Translations under genes and position numbers: made by a program | Part shown: positions 24,037 through 33,278 of the stretch, in pieces | How positions within the stretch are numbered: the stretch's first letter is position 1 | Layout: each line of letters starts with the position of its first letter | Assembly (NCBI GenBank): GCA_903959905.1 | Contig: CAJBYO010000043.1 | Span: forward strand, 1 to 51,717 | Length of the DNA stretch: 51,717 nt | Direction: 5' to 3' | Origin: an uncultured Bacteroidales bacterium | GTDB lineage: Bacteria > Bacteroidota > Bacteroidia > Bacteroidales > FEN-979 | Notes under the pieces: model-generated | What the model saw: the letters and a program-made list of their open reading frames with translations, nothing else | Told to the model about the DNA's origin: nothing | The model's database searches: none

Positions 24037-27000
24037 TCAGTTCTCTATTTTAACAATATAACTACTTACTTTACTCTTATAGAAGGAATTTACCCCAGGC
24101 AGTACCAATTGGATATTGTCCTGACTCGCCCTCTTTTTTGTGTTATACTGATAATTTAATCCAGGGTTACTGTTTTGTTGAGATTTCGCTTCGGTGGATT
24201 CTCTTTTTTCTTCCTGATCACGCATTTGTTCAGCTTTTTCTGACTCCAGCAACCGGGTCATAATGCTCTGCTGCCTGCGGATCGTTTCAGCCGTGACGCG
24301 CTTATTGATGAGGTCCTTCTCAATCTGCTCCATATCTTTTGCAGCCTCATTCATCCCGCCCTGGTCCTTGATGCCTTTTAAACCCATATCATCCTGGTAT
24401 TTCTGCATCTCATTCCTCAGGGCCTCCTGCTGGGCAGCCAGCTTTGCAATCTCCCGGCTCATTTGTCCCTGCCCCTGCTTCGAACCTTTGCCATCCTTTT
24501 TGGCGGCTTCCATGCCAGCTTTCAGCTTTTCAAGTTGTTTACCAATGCCTTGCTGTAAATCCTTCATGTTCTTCGACGACATCTTCCCCTTACCCTTTCC
24601 TCCCGGCTTGTTACATGATTTAGAGCCCGGTTTCGAACTCTGGCACTGGGCATTCTGCTCATTCATTTTTTGCAGCGATTCATTAAGCAACAGTGCAAGA
24701 TTGTTAATCGAGGTCATGGCATATTGCTGTTTAGCAAGCGCCATGGTAAGGTTGCGTGTACCCATGGCCTCCAGGGCCAGTTCAATATTCAGATTTATGG
24801 CTGCTATCTCTTTGGTAACCATTGGTTTGATTGCGATTTGTCGTTTAGCCAGGGCAGTCAGCGAATCTTCAACAACTTTCATTTTTCCGCTGAATTCTTT
24901 CTGCCGGCTTACCAGTTCAATATATCTCGGGTCGCTGCGGGCGATTTGCTTCGTTATTGAAATCATGTCCTCCTGATCAAAAGAGAGGCGTACCAGGTTT
25001 TCAAGGATCATACGGAGGTTATCTGCATCTTCCTCTGCCTGTCCCTCTTCATTTTCTGCCTGTGAATCGGACATCTGCTGCGCCAGGTCCCTCATCTGCT
25101 TCGCTGCCTTTTTCTGCGATCCTGCAGCTTCTTTAGCCTTCTTTTCCTTCAGCTTCTTCGAACTTTCGGCCAGACTTTTACTGATACTGTCCTGCTTGTC
25201 TTTCGTATTCCCGAGCTCAGCCGGATTTTCAAGCTTGGCCCCCTCCTTTTCAAGTTCTTTTATCTTCGCCGCAATGGAATCCGATTTCCTGCTGATCTCA
25301 TCCTGTTTCTCCAGCAGCTTGTCATTTCCCTGTGTTTGTTTTTCCGTTTCCTCTGCCAGCTTATCCTGGTTATCTGCATTTTTCTTCAGGTCGTTGATTG
25401 TTTGCTCAAGCTTACGGTCAAACTCAATCTGCTTCATCAGTGCCAGGTTCCTGTCAAGCTGGGTTTCCAGTTCCTTGTTCGACAGTTTCATTTTTTCAAG
25501 CATGTTGCCCAGTTTGTCCTTGTCGATCTGGTTCAGCATGTCACGCATCTCCTGGATCATTTTCTTCATCTCTTCTGAAAGCAACTGGTCCATCATCTCG
25601 TTTAACTGCTTCTGCTTTTCAATGATCCTTTCGTTGGTTTCAAGATATTTTTCCTCGGCAGCAATATTTTCGCTGTTCTTTTTCTTTATCTGTTCAACCT
25701 TATCTTCAATTGCCTGGTTTGCCTTGAGGATATCTTCGATTTTTTTCTTGTCCTGCCAGGATAAAGAGGTTTGTTCAACCATCCGCTTGTTGAGCTCTTC
25801 CATGGTCTTTTTGATTGATTTGGCATCCGAGAGGCTCTTTTCAAGCTCCTGGTTCATCTCCTGCTCGTTCTGGTCTGTACGGTGCGCTATTTCCTCCAGG
25901 GTTGGTGATGAGATAAGCTTTAGTTCTGATTTCGTCGCCTTGGGCCCGTGAATGCCATCGTTGTCCCAGATTTCAAAAAAATACTGGACATTCTGGCCAG
26001 CCTCAGGCATGAGTTTCAGTAAATCGACCGCGTAATAAAAAATCTGGTTGTTTACCGACTTCTCTATCGGGATCAATTCGGTCTGATATGCAAGTGAAGC
26101 GGTATCGCCACGGGCAGAAACTGCATAGTTGAATGTCAGTTTGGTGAACCCATAATCATCCTTGACAGTCCCTTTGAAAAACAGATTGGTGGCGAGTGCG
26201 GAATCGACAGACTGTGTCACAAATACCGACGGGAAGCCATCATTGATCACGTTGATCCTGTATTGAAGGGAATCGGCCAGGTAGGTATTTGCATTGAGCG
26301 GTGTAATGCTGTAAGACGCCGATCCGGCCACCTTCATGGACCTGGAGAATGTGTTCCTGTTCTCTTTTGCCAGCGTTACCAATTCCTTATCAAACCGGAA
26401 CCTGATCTCGGTTACGTCTTTCGTGTAAAAATTCCAGGTTATGACAGAACCTTCCGGCACAACAAAGTCGCCCTGGTTTTCATATTTTTCTCCGGGCTTG
26501 TTGATATAGGCCGGGAAAACCACCTGCACATCAAAATTGAGGATCGTGGGTTTTGGAAATACTTTCAGTTCATACTCATCCGATTTAAAATCGCCCGTTA
26601 CAATCCTGAACGGGATATTCCCCTGCAGTGATTTAAAAAGGTATGTGAAGAAAAATCCTTTGCTGCGGGCCATTTTAAAGGTCCCCTCTTTCGTTTTCAC
26701 AAACACCTCGGAAGGGATTTCTGTTCCGGTTATTTTAACCTGCAGTTCAAAATCCTCCTGCTGAATGGCGGTGAGGTTTTTATTCACGATGCTGATGGTG
26801 AAAGGCAGGGGCCTGATAAACGTCTGATTGTACTGAATGATCCGTTTGGTGGGATCGGAGATGGTATCCGGCGACAGCAGCACCAGGAGCATAATGATCG
26901 CAACCGGAACCAGGGCATACCTGAGATAGCGTAAATTCTTCCGGAAATCAATGACAACACCGAAGCGGAATACCTTGAGTGCATTGGTCTTCTGTTCAAT

Positions 27001-27393
27001 GCTCGCTGAAAGCAAGTCAGCACTGTCGCCCGAAACCTTTTGCTGCTTGATGAGCTGCAGTGTATTGAGCAGCTTATCCTGGATTTCAGAAAAATGGGTT
27101 CCGATGATCTGTGCAGCCTGGTCGTGGGAAATTATCTTGCCAATCCTGATCAGTTGCAGGATGGGGATAACGATGAACCTGGTAAGCAGGAACAAGGCAA
27201 GCGCCACGAAGGAGAAAAACAAGGTCATCCTTACACCCTGGCTGAAGTGAAAGGCAAGCTCCAACCCGACAAAAACGAGGTAAAAGGCGGTGATGAGCGT
27301 CAACGTCCAGAGTCCGCCCTTTATCAGGCGGTTTTTGTAGTATTTCCGGATAAACTGGTCAAGCTTATTTATGAGGATCTGGTTGTAAGCCAT
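24037..27393 (-). CDS. DUF4175-family membrane protein with long coiled coil
   Basis: This 1118-residue protein has N-terminal hydrophobic helices (about 25-45, 60-80 and 150-170), a beta-rich extracytoplasmic region (about 190-480), and a very long, highly charged helical region (about 490-1050) rich in Lys, Glu and Gln and predicted to form coiled coils. The C-terminus ends in a short hydrophobic stretch, NIQLVLPGVNSFYKSKVSSYI. This architecture defines DUF4175, widespread in Bacteroidota and Proteobacteria with unknown function. It is first in a likely unit with the RsbW-like gene, ybeY and perhaps mnmG. The long antisense frames here are shadows of the coiled coil. Confidence 0.85.
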   Translation of the reverse strand: MAYNQILINKLDQFIRKYYKNRLIKGGLWTLTLITAFYLVFVGLELAFHFSQGVRMTLFFSFVALALFLLTRFIVIPILQLIRIGKIISHDQAAQIIGTHFSEIQDKLLNTLQLIKQQKVSGDSADLLSASIEQKTNALKVFRFGVVIDFRKNLRYLRYALVPVAIIMLLVLLSPDTISDPTKRIIQYNQTFIRPLPFTISIVNKNLTAIQQEDFELQVKITGTEIPSEVFVKTKEGTFKMARSKGFFFTYLFKSLQGNIPFRIVTGDFKSDEYELKVFPKPTILNFDVQVVFPAYINKPGEKYENQGDFVVPEGSVITWNFYTKDVTEIRFRFDKELVTLAKENRNTFSRSMKVAGSASYSITPLNANTYLADSLQYRINVINDGFPSVFVTQSVDSALATNLFFKGTVKDDYGFTKLTFNYAVSARGDTASLAYQTELIPIEKSVNNQIFYYAVDLLKLMPEAGQNVQYFFEIWDNDGIHGPKATKSELKLISSPTLEEIAHRTDQNEQEMNQELEKSLSDAKSIKKTMEELNKRMVEQTSLSWQDKKKIEDILKANQAIEDKVEQIKKKNSENIAAEEKYLETNERIIEKQKQLNEMMDQLLSEEMKKMIQEMRDMLNQIDKDKLGNMLEKMKLSNKELETQLDRNLALMKQIEFDRKLEQTINDLKKNADNQDKLAEETEKQTQGNDKLLEKQDEISRKSDSIAAKIKELEKEGAKLENPAELGNTKDKQDSISKSLAESSKKLKEKKAKEAAGSQKKAAKQMRDLAQQMSDSQAENEEGQAEEDADNLRMILENLVRLSFDQEDMISITKQIARSDPRYIELVSRQKEFSGKMKVVEDSLTALAKRQIAIKPMVTKEIAAINLNIELALEAMGTRNLTMALAKQQYAMTSINNLALLLNESLQKMNEQNAQCQSSKPGSKSCNKPGGKGKGKMSSKNMKDLQQGIGKQLEKLKAGMEAAKKDGKGSKQGQGQMSREIAKLAAQQEALRNEMQKYQDDMGLKGIKDQGGMNEAAKDMEQIEKDLINKRVTAETIRRQQSIMTRLLESEKAEQMRDQEEKRESTEAKSQQNSNPGLNYQYNTKKRASQDNIQLVLPGVNSFYKSKVSSYIVKIEN

Positions 27394-27445
27394 ATTATAT
27401 TTTTATCAAGAGAAACGAAATGCAGATTTTTTTAGTATCCTAATG

Positions 27446-27453
27446 CAAAAGTA
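27446..27453 (-). promoter_or_regulatory. -7 element for the DUF4175 gene
   Basis: On the minus strand this reads TACTTTTG, fitting TAnnTTTG, about 53 bases before the start codon. It is divergent from the gltX element. A clear -33 TTTG is not seen. Confidence 0.45.
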
Positions 27454-27495
27454 CGAATATCTGAAAGGAATGGTTTTCATTAAGCACGAATAGTT

Positions 27496-27503
27496 TAATT
27501 TTG
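27496..27503 (+). promoter_or_regulatory. -7 element for gltX
   Basis: TAATTTTG fits TAnnTTTG and lies 23 bases before the ATG at 27527. The upstream TTTT at 27474-27477 is only a partial -33 match. Confidence 0.5.
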
Positions 27504-27526
27504 TGACTTTTAACAGTTAAATCAAG

Positions 27527-29083
27527 ATGAAGGAAGCGCAATGTAGAGTAAGGTTTGCCCCCAGTCCGACGGGTCCGCTGCATATTGGCGGAGTGCGGAC
27601 CGCCCTGTATAATTACCTGTTTGCCCGCAGGCTTGGCGGAACGATGATCCTGCGTATTGAGGATACCGACCAGAACAGGTTTGTTCCCGGGGCGGAGGCG
27701 TATATTGTAAATTCACTTGCCTGGTGTGGCTTTGGATTTGACGAGAGTCCAGAAAAAGGAGGACCCCATGCCCCGTACCGGCAATCAGAACGATCAGCCA
27801 TCTATAAAACTTATATACAGCAACTGATTGACAGCGGGCATGCCTATTATGCCTTTGATACAGAGGCTTCCCTGAATGAAATGCGTGAAAAGGCAAAGGA
27901 AAGCGGCAACCACTCTTTTCAGTACGACCATCAAACCAGGAAAGGTCTGCAAAATTCACTTTCCCTTCCCGAGGAAGTATGGAAAAATTACATGGCCGAA
28001 GGAGTTCCGTATGTTGTTCGGATAAAGATTCCTGAGAATGAACAGGTCACAGTGCATGACCTCATCCGCGGAGAAGTTTTGGTAAGCACCGCCAACCTTG
28101 ACGACAAGGTTCTTTTTAAATCAGACGGGCTCCCCACCTATCACCTTGCCAACGTGGTGGATGATTACCTGATGAAGATCACCCACGTGATCAGGGGCGA
28201 GGAGTGGCTGCCTTCAGCACCGCTCCACGTGCTGTTGTACCGCTTTTTCGGATGGGAAGATATCATGCCGAAATTTGCCCATCTTCCCCTGATTTTAAAA
28301 CCCGACGGGAATGGCAAACTTAGCAAGCGTGACGGCGACAGACTGGGTTTTCCGGTATTCCCCACTGCCTGGAAAGATCCTGCCAGCGGTGAGATCTACT
28401 CTGGCTACAGGGAATCGGGGTACCTGCCCGAAGCCGTTGTCAACATCCTTGCCCACCTGGGCTGGAACCCCGGAACCGAACAGGAACTTTTTTCCATGGA
28501 AGAGCTGATCAGTCAGTTTTCACTGGAAAGGGTCGGGAAACACGGCTCCAAGTTTGACCCGGAAAAGGCGAAATGGTTCAATCACCAGTATATGCAGAAG
28601 AAATCGGAAGAGGAACTTATCCTGCTGCTTCAACCATGGCTTGAAAAGCATCAAATTGACCCCTCCGTGGCCTCCCCTGCCTACCTTGCAAGCGTGATCG
28701 CACTCGTGAAAGAGCGCGCCTCCCTGGTTCCTGACCTGTGGAACAATGCCTGGTTCTTTTTCATCAGGCCCGAAACATACGATCAGCAGGTGTACCAGAA
28801 GATCTGGCAACCCGGAACTACCGGTTGGATCACTGATTTTGCGCTTGCGGTTGAAAAAATGGCCGATTTCAATAAAGACTCGCTGCACGACCTTGTTCAG
28901 GAATACACCACCTCCACGGGGGTAAAAATGGGACAACTGATGAACCCGCTGCGCCTGCTGATGGTCGGGTCAAACCAGGGTCCCGGCATGATGGACCTGG
29001 CTGCCACACTTGGGAAAGAGGAATTCCTTGCCAGAACTGAAATTGGCCTTCAGAAATTAACATCCGGAGCAGGCGGCAATTAA
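27527..29083 (+). CDS. gltX: Glutamyl-tRNA synthetase
   Basis: This class I synthetase charges tRNA-Glu. The 518-residue protein has the HIGH-type motif in [20 protein letters not shown] (about 11-30) and the KMSKS-type motif in KLSKRDG (about 263-269). The C-terminal half is the helical anticodon-binding domain. Length is typical. A GlnRS is encoded at 33279, so this GltX need not misacylate tRNA-Gln. The next gene begins six bases after the stop. Confidence 0.97.
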   Translation: MKEAQCRVRFAPSPTGPLHIGGVRTALYNYLFARRLGGTMILRIEDTDQNRFVPGAEAYIVNSLAWCGFGFDESPEKGGPHAPYRQSERSAIYKTYIQQLIDSGHAYYAFDTEASLNEMREKAKESGNHSFQYDHQTRKGLQNSLSLPEEVWKNYMAEGVPYVVRIKIPENEQVTVHDLIRGEVLVSTANLDDKVLFKSDGLPTYHLANVVDDYLMKITHVIRGEEWLPSAPLHVLLYRFFGWEDIMPKFAHLPLILKPDGNGKLSKRDGDRLGFPVFPTAWKDPASGEIYSGYRESGYLPEAVVNILAHLGWNPGTEQELFSMEELISQFSLERVGKHGSKFDPEKAKWFNHQYMQKKSEEELILLLQPWLEKHQIDPSVASPAYLASVIALVKERASLVPDLWNNAWFFFIRPETYDQQVYQKIWQPGTTGWITDFALAVEKMADFNKDSLHDLVQEYTTSTGVKMGQLMNPLRLLMVGSNQGPGMMDLAATLGKEEFLARTEIGLQKLTSGAGGN

Positions 29084-29089
29084 ACAGAC

Positions 29090-30448
29090 ATGAAAATAAA
29101 CACACCGTTGATTCTTTGTATATGGATGTGTTCATATTTGTTTGTGCTGCATGCGGAAGCCCGGGAAATCAGGGACACAACCGGAGTTGAATATTCCGTG
29201 GCTACCTGGCCCGGATTTAAAAGGTCGGCGGTATCGATCACCTTTGATGACAACTACCGCTTCCAGATTACAAAGGCCATGCCTTTGCTCAATGAACATC
29301 ATTTTAAGGCCACTTATTTCATTGTGACAAACCGGGTGGGGAAAGGCTGGGCACCCGGGTGGGACACGTTGAATATGGTTGCGTTGCAGGGACATGAAAT
29401 TGGCAGCCATTCGGTCAATCACCCGAATTTCGCGATCCTGAGCCTTAATCCGCTGTTTGCCGACAGCATGCGGCGTGAATTTACCGACTCAAGGAACACG
29501 ATCAACGCCCATATCCCCAGTCAGCAATGTGAAACCTTTGCCTGGCCATTTGGCGCGGTAAATCCGCCTGCGATCGTTCAGGCAAAACAATACTACATGG
29601 CTTGCAGGGGCAGCTCCAACGGCTATGAAAGCACTACTCCGGAAAACTATTTCAACATTTACAGTCAGCATATTTATCATGCCACCCCCCTGGAGGAGGT
29701 GAATACTTTCATTGACAATATTCTGCGCGCCAAAGGATGGCTGGTGGAGCGATGGCACGGGTTTAAAGCCGGGCAGGATACCAATGGCTACGAACCGGTT
29801 CCGATCGGGGTATTCAAATCGCACCTGGATTATATCGCGCTGAACAATGACAGCCTCTGGGTTGCCCCGTTGAATAAGGTGGTGAAATACATGCAGGAAC
29901 GGGAAAACACCGTGCTCCACTTCTTCAGGAACTCACCGTCGGAAATGACCCTGAGCCTGACTAACTGGCTACCCGACACACTTTTTCATTACAATGTTCC
30001 CCTGTCGTTGCGGATCCGGTTTAATGATCCGGGCGACCGGCTGGGATTTATCCTTCAGGACAACAATCCGCTACCGTTTACTGTACGAAATTTCAGCGGG
30101 ACAAATTATTATTGTTTTGATGCAGTGCCCAACCGGGGGCTGATTCATTTACGGTTGGCACCCGATGCCGTTTTCAATGCCGGATCAGGCAATGAGGGGT
30201 ATACAGGGAATTATCCAAATCCGTTTGGGTTGTCAACAAATGTTGTCTTTTTCCTTTCAGAACCGGAATTTGTAACAGTCCGTGTTTTCAATTCATGGGG
30301 AATTCCGTTGCAGGATTACAGCAACAGGTTTTTGGCAGGCAAAAACAGGGTTGTCATTGATGGCAGTTCCCTTCAGCCCGGGGAATATTTTTGTTTGGTT
30401 GAAACGGCTGAAAAAAAGTCGGTTTTCAGGTTGGTGAGGTGTTTTTAA
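29090..30448 (+). CDS. Secreted polysaccharide deacetylase with T9SS-type C-terminal domain
   Basis: This 452-residue protein has a signal peptide (about 1-24) and a NodB-type deacetylase domain (about 45-270) with the metal and catalytic motifs TFDDNYRF, the HxxxH pair in SHSVNHPNF, and WPFGAVNPP. A beta domain follows, then a C-terminal T9SS type A sorting domain beginning NYPNPFGLSTNVVFFLS (about 375-452). It probably removes acetyl groups from a polysaccharide at or outside the cell surface; the substrate is unknown. It lies six bases after gltX and may be read from the same promoter. Confidence 0.85.
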   Translation: MKINTPLILCIWMCSYLFVLHAEAREIRDTTGVEYSVATWPGFKRSAVSITFDDNYRFQITKAMPLLNEHHFKATYFIVTNRVGKGWAPGWDTLNMVALQGHEIGSHSVNHPNFAILSLNPLFADSMRREFTDSRNTINAHIPSQQCETFAWPFGAVNPPAIVQAKQYYMACRGSSNGYESTTPENYFNIYSQHIYHATPLEEVNTFIDNILRAKGWLVERWHGFKAGQDTNGYEPVPIGVFKSHLDYIALNNDSLWVAPLNKVVKYMQERENTVLHFFRNSPSEMTLSLTNWLPDTLFHYNVPLSLRIRFNDPGDRLGFILQDNNPLPFTVRNFSGTNYYCFDAVPNRGLIHLRLAPDAVFNAGSGNEGYTGNYPNPFGLSTNVVFFLSEPEFVTVRVFNSWGIPLQDYSNRFLAGKNRVVIDGSSLQPGEYFCLVETAEKKSVFRLVRCF

Positions 30449-30470
30449 TTCACGTTATTATCGTCTGTAG

Positions 30471-30490
30471 GGACATGCCATGGCATGTCC
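30471..30490. repeat. Perfect 20-bp palindrome
   Basis: GGACATGCCATGGCATGTCC is a perfect palindrome preceded by GTAG. It belongs to the same pattern as the palindrome at 44698-44719 (G-R-G-A-C stem ends next to GTAG or CTAC). It lies between two convergent genes. Confidence 0.8.
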
Positions 30491-30496
30491 TTTAAG

Positions 30497-30572
30497 GCAA
30501 TTGATGGGAAATCTGAAATGGGAAATCTGATACCTGAAATGCGAAATGCGAAATGCGAAATTTGTAAACACC
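30497..30572 (+). repeat. Low-complexity GAAATSTG / GAAATGC word array
   Basis: Words GGGAAATCTGAAAT repeat twice and GAAATGC repeats three times before GAAATTTG. The array lies in the gap between the convergent deacetylase and O-antigen-ligase genes. Unlike the other word arrays, no inverted arm is seen. Confidence 0.65.
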
Positions 30573-30582
30573 CAACGGTGTG

Positions 30583-32934
30583 TCATTTGCAGAAACGTCT
30601 GAAGTTGGCTGCCCCGTCCCGGTCTCCCCTTTCTGCTGCTGTTTTAAAGTCCTTGCAGGCCGCATCGTTGTTGCCCAAACCGATATATGAAAGTCCCCGC
30701 AGGTTGAACAGGTCAGGGGTGCTGTTGCCCAGCTCCATGGTGCGTTTGATATCTCCAAGGCATTTATCATATAACCGGCTGGTATAGTAGCAATACGCCC
30801 GGCCTGCATAGACCATCGCAATGCGTGTTTCTTTGCTGATGATTTCATCCAGGTATTTCTGTGCTTCAGGGTAATTTCTTTTGCTCAAACACTCCATGGC
30901 GGCTGAATATTGCGCCATAAAAGGCTGGACAATAATGTCATTTGCCAGTTTGACTTTGAGTTTCCGGATAAGTGTATCTTTCGGAAGATGCACAGAGGCA
31001 GAATCAATGGCATCTACTGCCATTTGATACTGACCTGTTTCCCAGAACAGCGTTGCAATATGTTGCCAGGCCTCCGGGGTGTCCTTTTCAACCAGGATAA
31101 ATTCCCGCAGCAATTTAAGCGCCTCTTCTTTGTTTCCGAGGCTTTCAAACACTTTACAGATATAATCAAGGCTGCTGAAATTGAGGGGTTTCAGGTCCCG
31201 GACCCGCCATGCATAAACAAGTGCGCTGTCAACATTGCCCATCTTTGAGTATGCCATGGTGATAAACATCTCACGCCGTCCGTCGTAGGGGCTTGATCTG
31301 TCCGGCCTCAGGATGTCAATGGCTTCCTGGTATTTTCCATCATTGATGAGGTACCGGGCCTTTTGCACGGCAATAGGTTCTGCAAGCGTTGTAACTGTAG
31401 GTATAAACGGATACCCTGCCACCAATAATCCTGTGGAGCTGCGGAGCGTATCGGTGATCTGGTCTTCCTGCACATACCGCTGTATTACCAGGGATTTATA
31501 ATTCAGTAACAAAACAAAAGAAGAGACTGCCAGCAGGAGGATCATGACAGCCGACAGGGAAATCCTCAACCAGGAAGCTCCTGCTTTCCCGTCCCTGGCA
31601 GGAACCGCGGAAAAGGCAATTCCTGCCCCGATGAACATGGCGAACACAGACTGTATCTCCGGCCTGTCTGCCGGAAAGTTGAAAAAGGCATCAAAGCTGT
31701 AGCAAAAGATACCAAAGGCAGGTATGAAAAGATAAACGAGGGAGCTTTCATCAGCTCCGGACCTGAAAAACGCCCTGAGGAAGTTGAAGGCCAGTAAAAC
31801 AAAAATTGAGCAAAAGAGCAACCCGCCGAAAATACCTGTTTCTGTTGTAATCTCAATAAAATCATTGTGGTTTTTCAGCATCAGGATATAACCGGATTTT
31901 TTCGGATTTTCATATTGCAGCACCCTGATTTTCCAGTTGCCGGTCCCCACCCCTGCCAGCGGTTCGCTTTTAAACAGCAATGCCGATCTTTTCCAGCTTT
32001 CAAGCCGCTGTGATGCAGAACTTTCTTCTGAAGAAATAGTTGAAAACCTCTCTGTGACGGAAGCATTGTAAACATCAGCGGTTTTCGGATAGAGCCAGCT
32101 TTGCGTCAGTGTAAAAACGCAGAAAGCAAGTACCAGGGCCCCCGTAAAAAATACAGGCTTCAGGTAGGGTTTTGAATCCCGGCTGCGTATATTCCTGACC
32201 AGGATGAACGCCAGGTAGATCACTGCCAGAAAGATCAATCCAAGGTAAAAAGTACGTGTGCTCATGAAGAAGCTGGCCAGGAATGCGCAGAAGAGCACCA
32301 CAAATCCAAGCTTTTTCAACCAGCCTTTTTCAAATGAGAAAAGCCAGAGTGCAAAGGGAATCTTTACAAAGATGGCCGACGCCAGGATGTTCTTGTTGGC
32401 ATAAACGGATTTGATCTCATAGACGCCGGGAACCATACCGGCGATGTACATCAGGATGTTGACAAACACGGTAAAACTGTCCATCAGCAACAGGAATGCC
32501 ATGCTGATGATCAGCATCCTGAAATACCTGCGGTCAGAAAGGAAGATGGCTGTCAGGATATACGCGGAACAAAAAACAGTAAAATACTTGGAAAAACTCA
32601 GAACCGATTCAGGGAGATTGACCGCCTTGGCAAAGGAAAGCAAGACAATGCACATGAACGCGGCATATACCATCCCGATCCGGTTCCTGAAAAAAGCTGC
32701 CTGTACTTCCCGCCCGGCAAAATCCCTGCCGGTTAGCAGGAAAACGAACGAAATAAGGTTTAATGCGGATATAAACAGGAACTTGGGTCCGTTTGGATCC
32801 AGCGCGTAAAAATCGGGAATGATCACCGGGATCAGGGCATAGGCCAGCAGGATCAGGATGAACGGGACTTTCAGAGCAGGAAGGTTTGCCTTTTCGCCGG
32901 GCGCCCTGGCTGTTTTGGGCGATGTTGTTTTCAT
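30583..32934 (-). CDS. O-antigen-ligase-like membrane protein with TPR tail
   Basis: This 783-residue protein has about twelve predicted helices in its first 480 residues. The ligase domain includes the periplasmic-loop signature NHNDFIEITTETGIFGG (about 355-375), which carries the conserved His of the WaaL/Wzy_C family. The remainder (about 530-775) is a run of TPR helices (for example ALVYAWRVRDLKPLNFSSLD and AMVYAGRAYCYYTSRLYDKC). The fusion is common in Bacteroidota and probably polymerises or ligates surface polysaccharide. No glycan cluster surrounds it. TATTTTTG on the minus strand at 32940-32947 is only six bases before the ATG, so the message may have almost no leader. Confidence 0.8.
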   Translation of the reverse strand: MKTTSPKTARAPGEKANLPALKVPFILILLAYALIPVIIPDFYALDPNGPKFLFISALNLISFVFLLTGRDFAGREVQAAFFRNRIGMVYAAFMCIVLLSFAKAVNLPESVLSFSKYFTVFCSAYILTAIFLSDRRYFRMLIISMAFLLLMDSFTVFVNILMYIAGMVPGVYEIKSVYANKNILASAIFVKIPFALWLFSFEKGWLKKLGFVVLFCAFLASFFMSTRTFYLGLIFLAVIYLAFILVRNIRSRDSKPYLKPVFFTGALVLAFCVFTLTQSWLYPKTADVYNASVTERFSTISSEESSASQRLESWKRSALLFKSEPLAGVGTGNWKIRVLQYENPKKSGYILMLKNHNDFIEITTETGIFGGLLFCSIFVLLAFNFLRAFFRSGADESSLVYLFIPAFGIFCYSFDAFFNFPADRPEIQSVFAMFIGAGIAFSAVPARDGKAGASWLRISLSAVMILLLAVSSFVLLLNYKSLVIQRYVQEDQITDTLRSSTGLLVAGYPFIPTVTTLAEPIAVQKARYLINDGKYQEAIDILRPDRSSPYDGRREMFITMAYSKMGNVDSALVYAWRVRDLKPLNFSSLDYICKVFESLGNKEEALKLLREFILVEKDTPEAWQHIATLFWETGQYQMAVDAIDSASVHLPKDTLIRKLKVKLANDIIVQPFMAQYSAAMECLSKRNYPEAQKYLDEIISKETRIAMVYAGRAYCYYTSRLYDKCLGDIKRTMELGNSTPDLFNLRGLSYIGLGNNDAACKDFKTAAERGDRDGAANFRRFCK

Positions 32935-32939
32935 ACAGG

Positions 32940-32947
32940 CAAAAATA
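32940..32947 (-). promoter_or_regulatory. -7 element adjacent to the O-antigen-ligase start
   Basis: Reads TATTTTTG on the minus strand, ending five bases before the ATG. Either the transcript is nearly leaderless or translation starts further in. No -33 element is obvious. Confidence 0.4.
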
Positions 32948-32984
32948 GAAAAATGATCCGGTATTGCTGATCATTCATCTAAGG

Positions 32985-33121
32985 ATTTCAGATTGAAAGA
33001 TTGACGATTGCAGATTGCAGATTGAATTGTACGATTGCAGATTGACGATTGATAGCGCTGCTAATCGTACATCGTAAATCAATCAATTCAATCGTCAATC
33101 TAAAATCCTCCAATCTAAAAT
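32985..33121. repeat. GATTGCA-word palindrome, degenerate copy A
   Basis: The left half repeats GATTGACGATTGCAGATTGCAGATTG-type words, the right half carries AATC/CAATC words inverted, and the centre is GATAGCGCTGCTAATCG. It corresponds to the perfect palindromes at 40055-40184 and 45185-45315 but has many mismatches between arms, so this copy appears to be decaying. Confidence 0.8.
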
Positions 33122-33157
33122 TAAAAATCCCCGTAAATCGTTAATTTACAGGGATTT
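33119..33157 (-). terminator. Rho-independent terminator after glnS and tRNA-Gln
   Basis: On the minus strand AAATCCCTGTAAAT pairs with ATTTACGGGGATTT around a short TAACG loop and is followed by TTAATTTT. It ends the glnS-tRNA-Gln unit. Confidence 0.75.
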
Positions 33158-33162
33158 CGTTG

Positions 33163-33235
33163 TTGTCCGACTAGGGGTCGAACCTAGACTCTAATGATCC
33201 AGAATCATTTGTGTTGCCAGTTACACCATCGGACA
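33163..33235 (-). tRNA. tRNA-Gln (CTG)
   Basis: On the minus strand the acceptor stem TGTCCGA pairs with TCGGACA. The D arm has GTGT...ACAC, and the anticodon stem AATGA/TCATT closes the loop TTCTGGA with anticodon CTG. The T arm includes GGTTCGACC. U1-A72 at the acceptor end is a known tRNA-Gln identity feature. CCA is not encoded. It lies 43 bases downstream of glnS on the same strand. Confidence 0.95.
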
Positions 33236-33278
33236 ATCTGGGTGCAAAATTAATATAATTTTTCCAAAAAAGTCAAGT

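Noticed and set aside
24263..25951. Long plus-strand open frames (237 and 251 codons) opposite the DUF4175 gene
   Set aside because: They read Ser/Phe/Leu-rich sequence antisense to a Lys/Glu/Gln-rich coiled coil. This is a known shadow effect, and no family signature is present.
32985..33121. Regular GATTGCA words as a CRISPR array
   Set aside because: Unit length is 7-12 bp with no unique spacers, the array inverts at its centre, and no cas genes are nearby.
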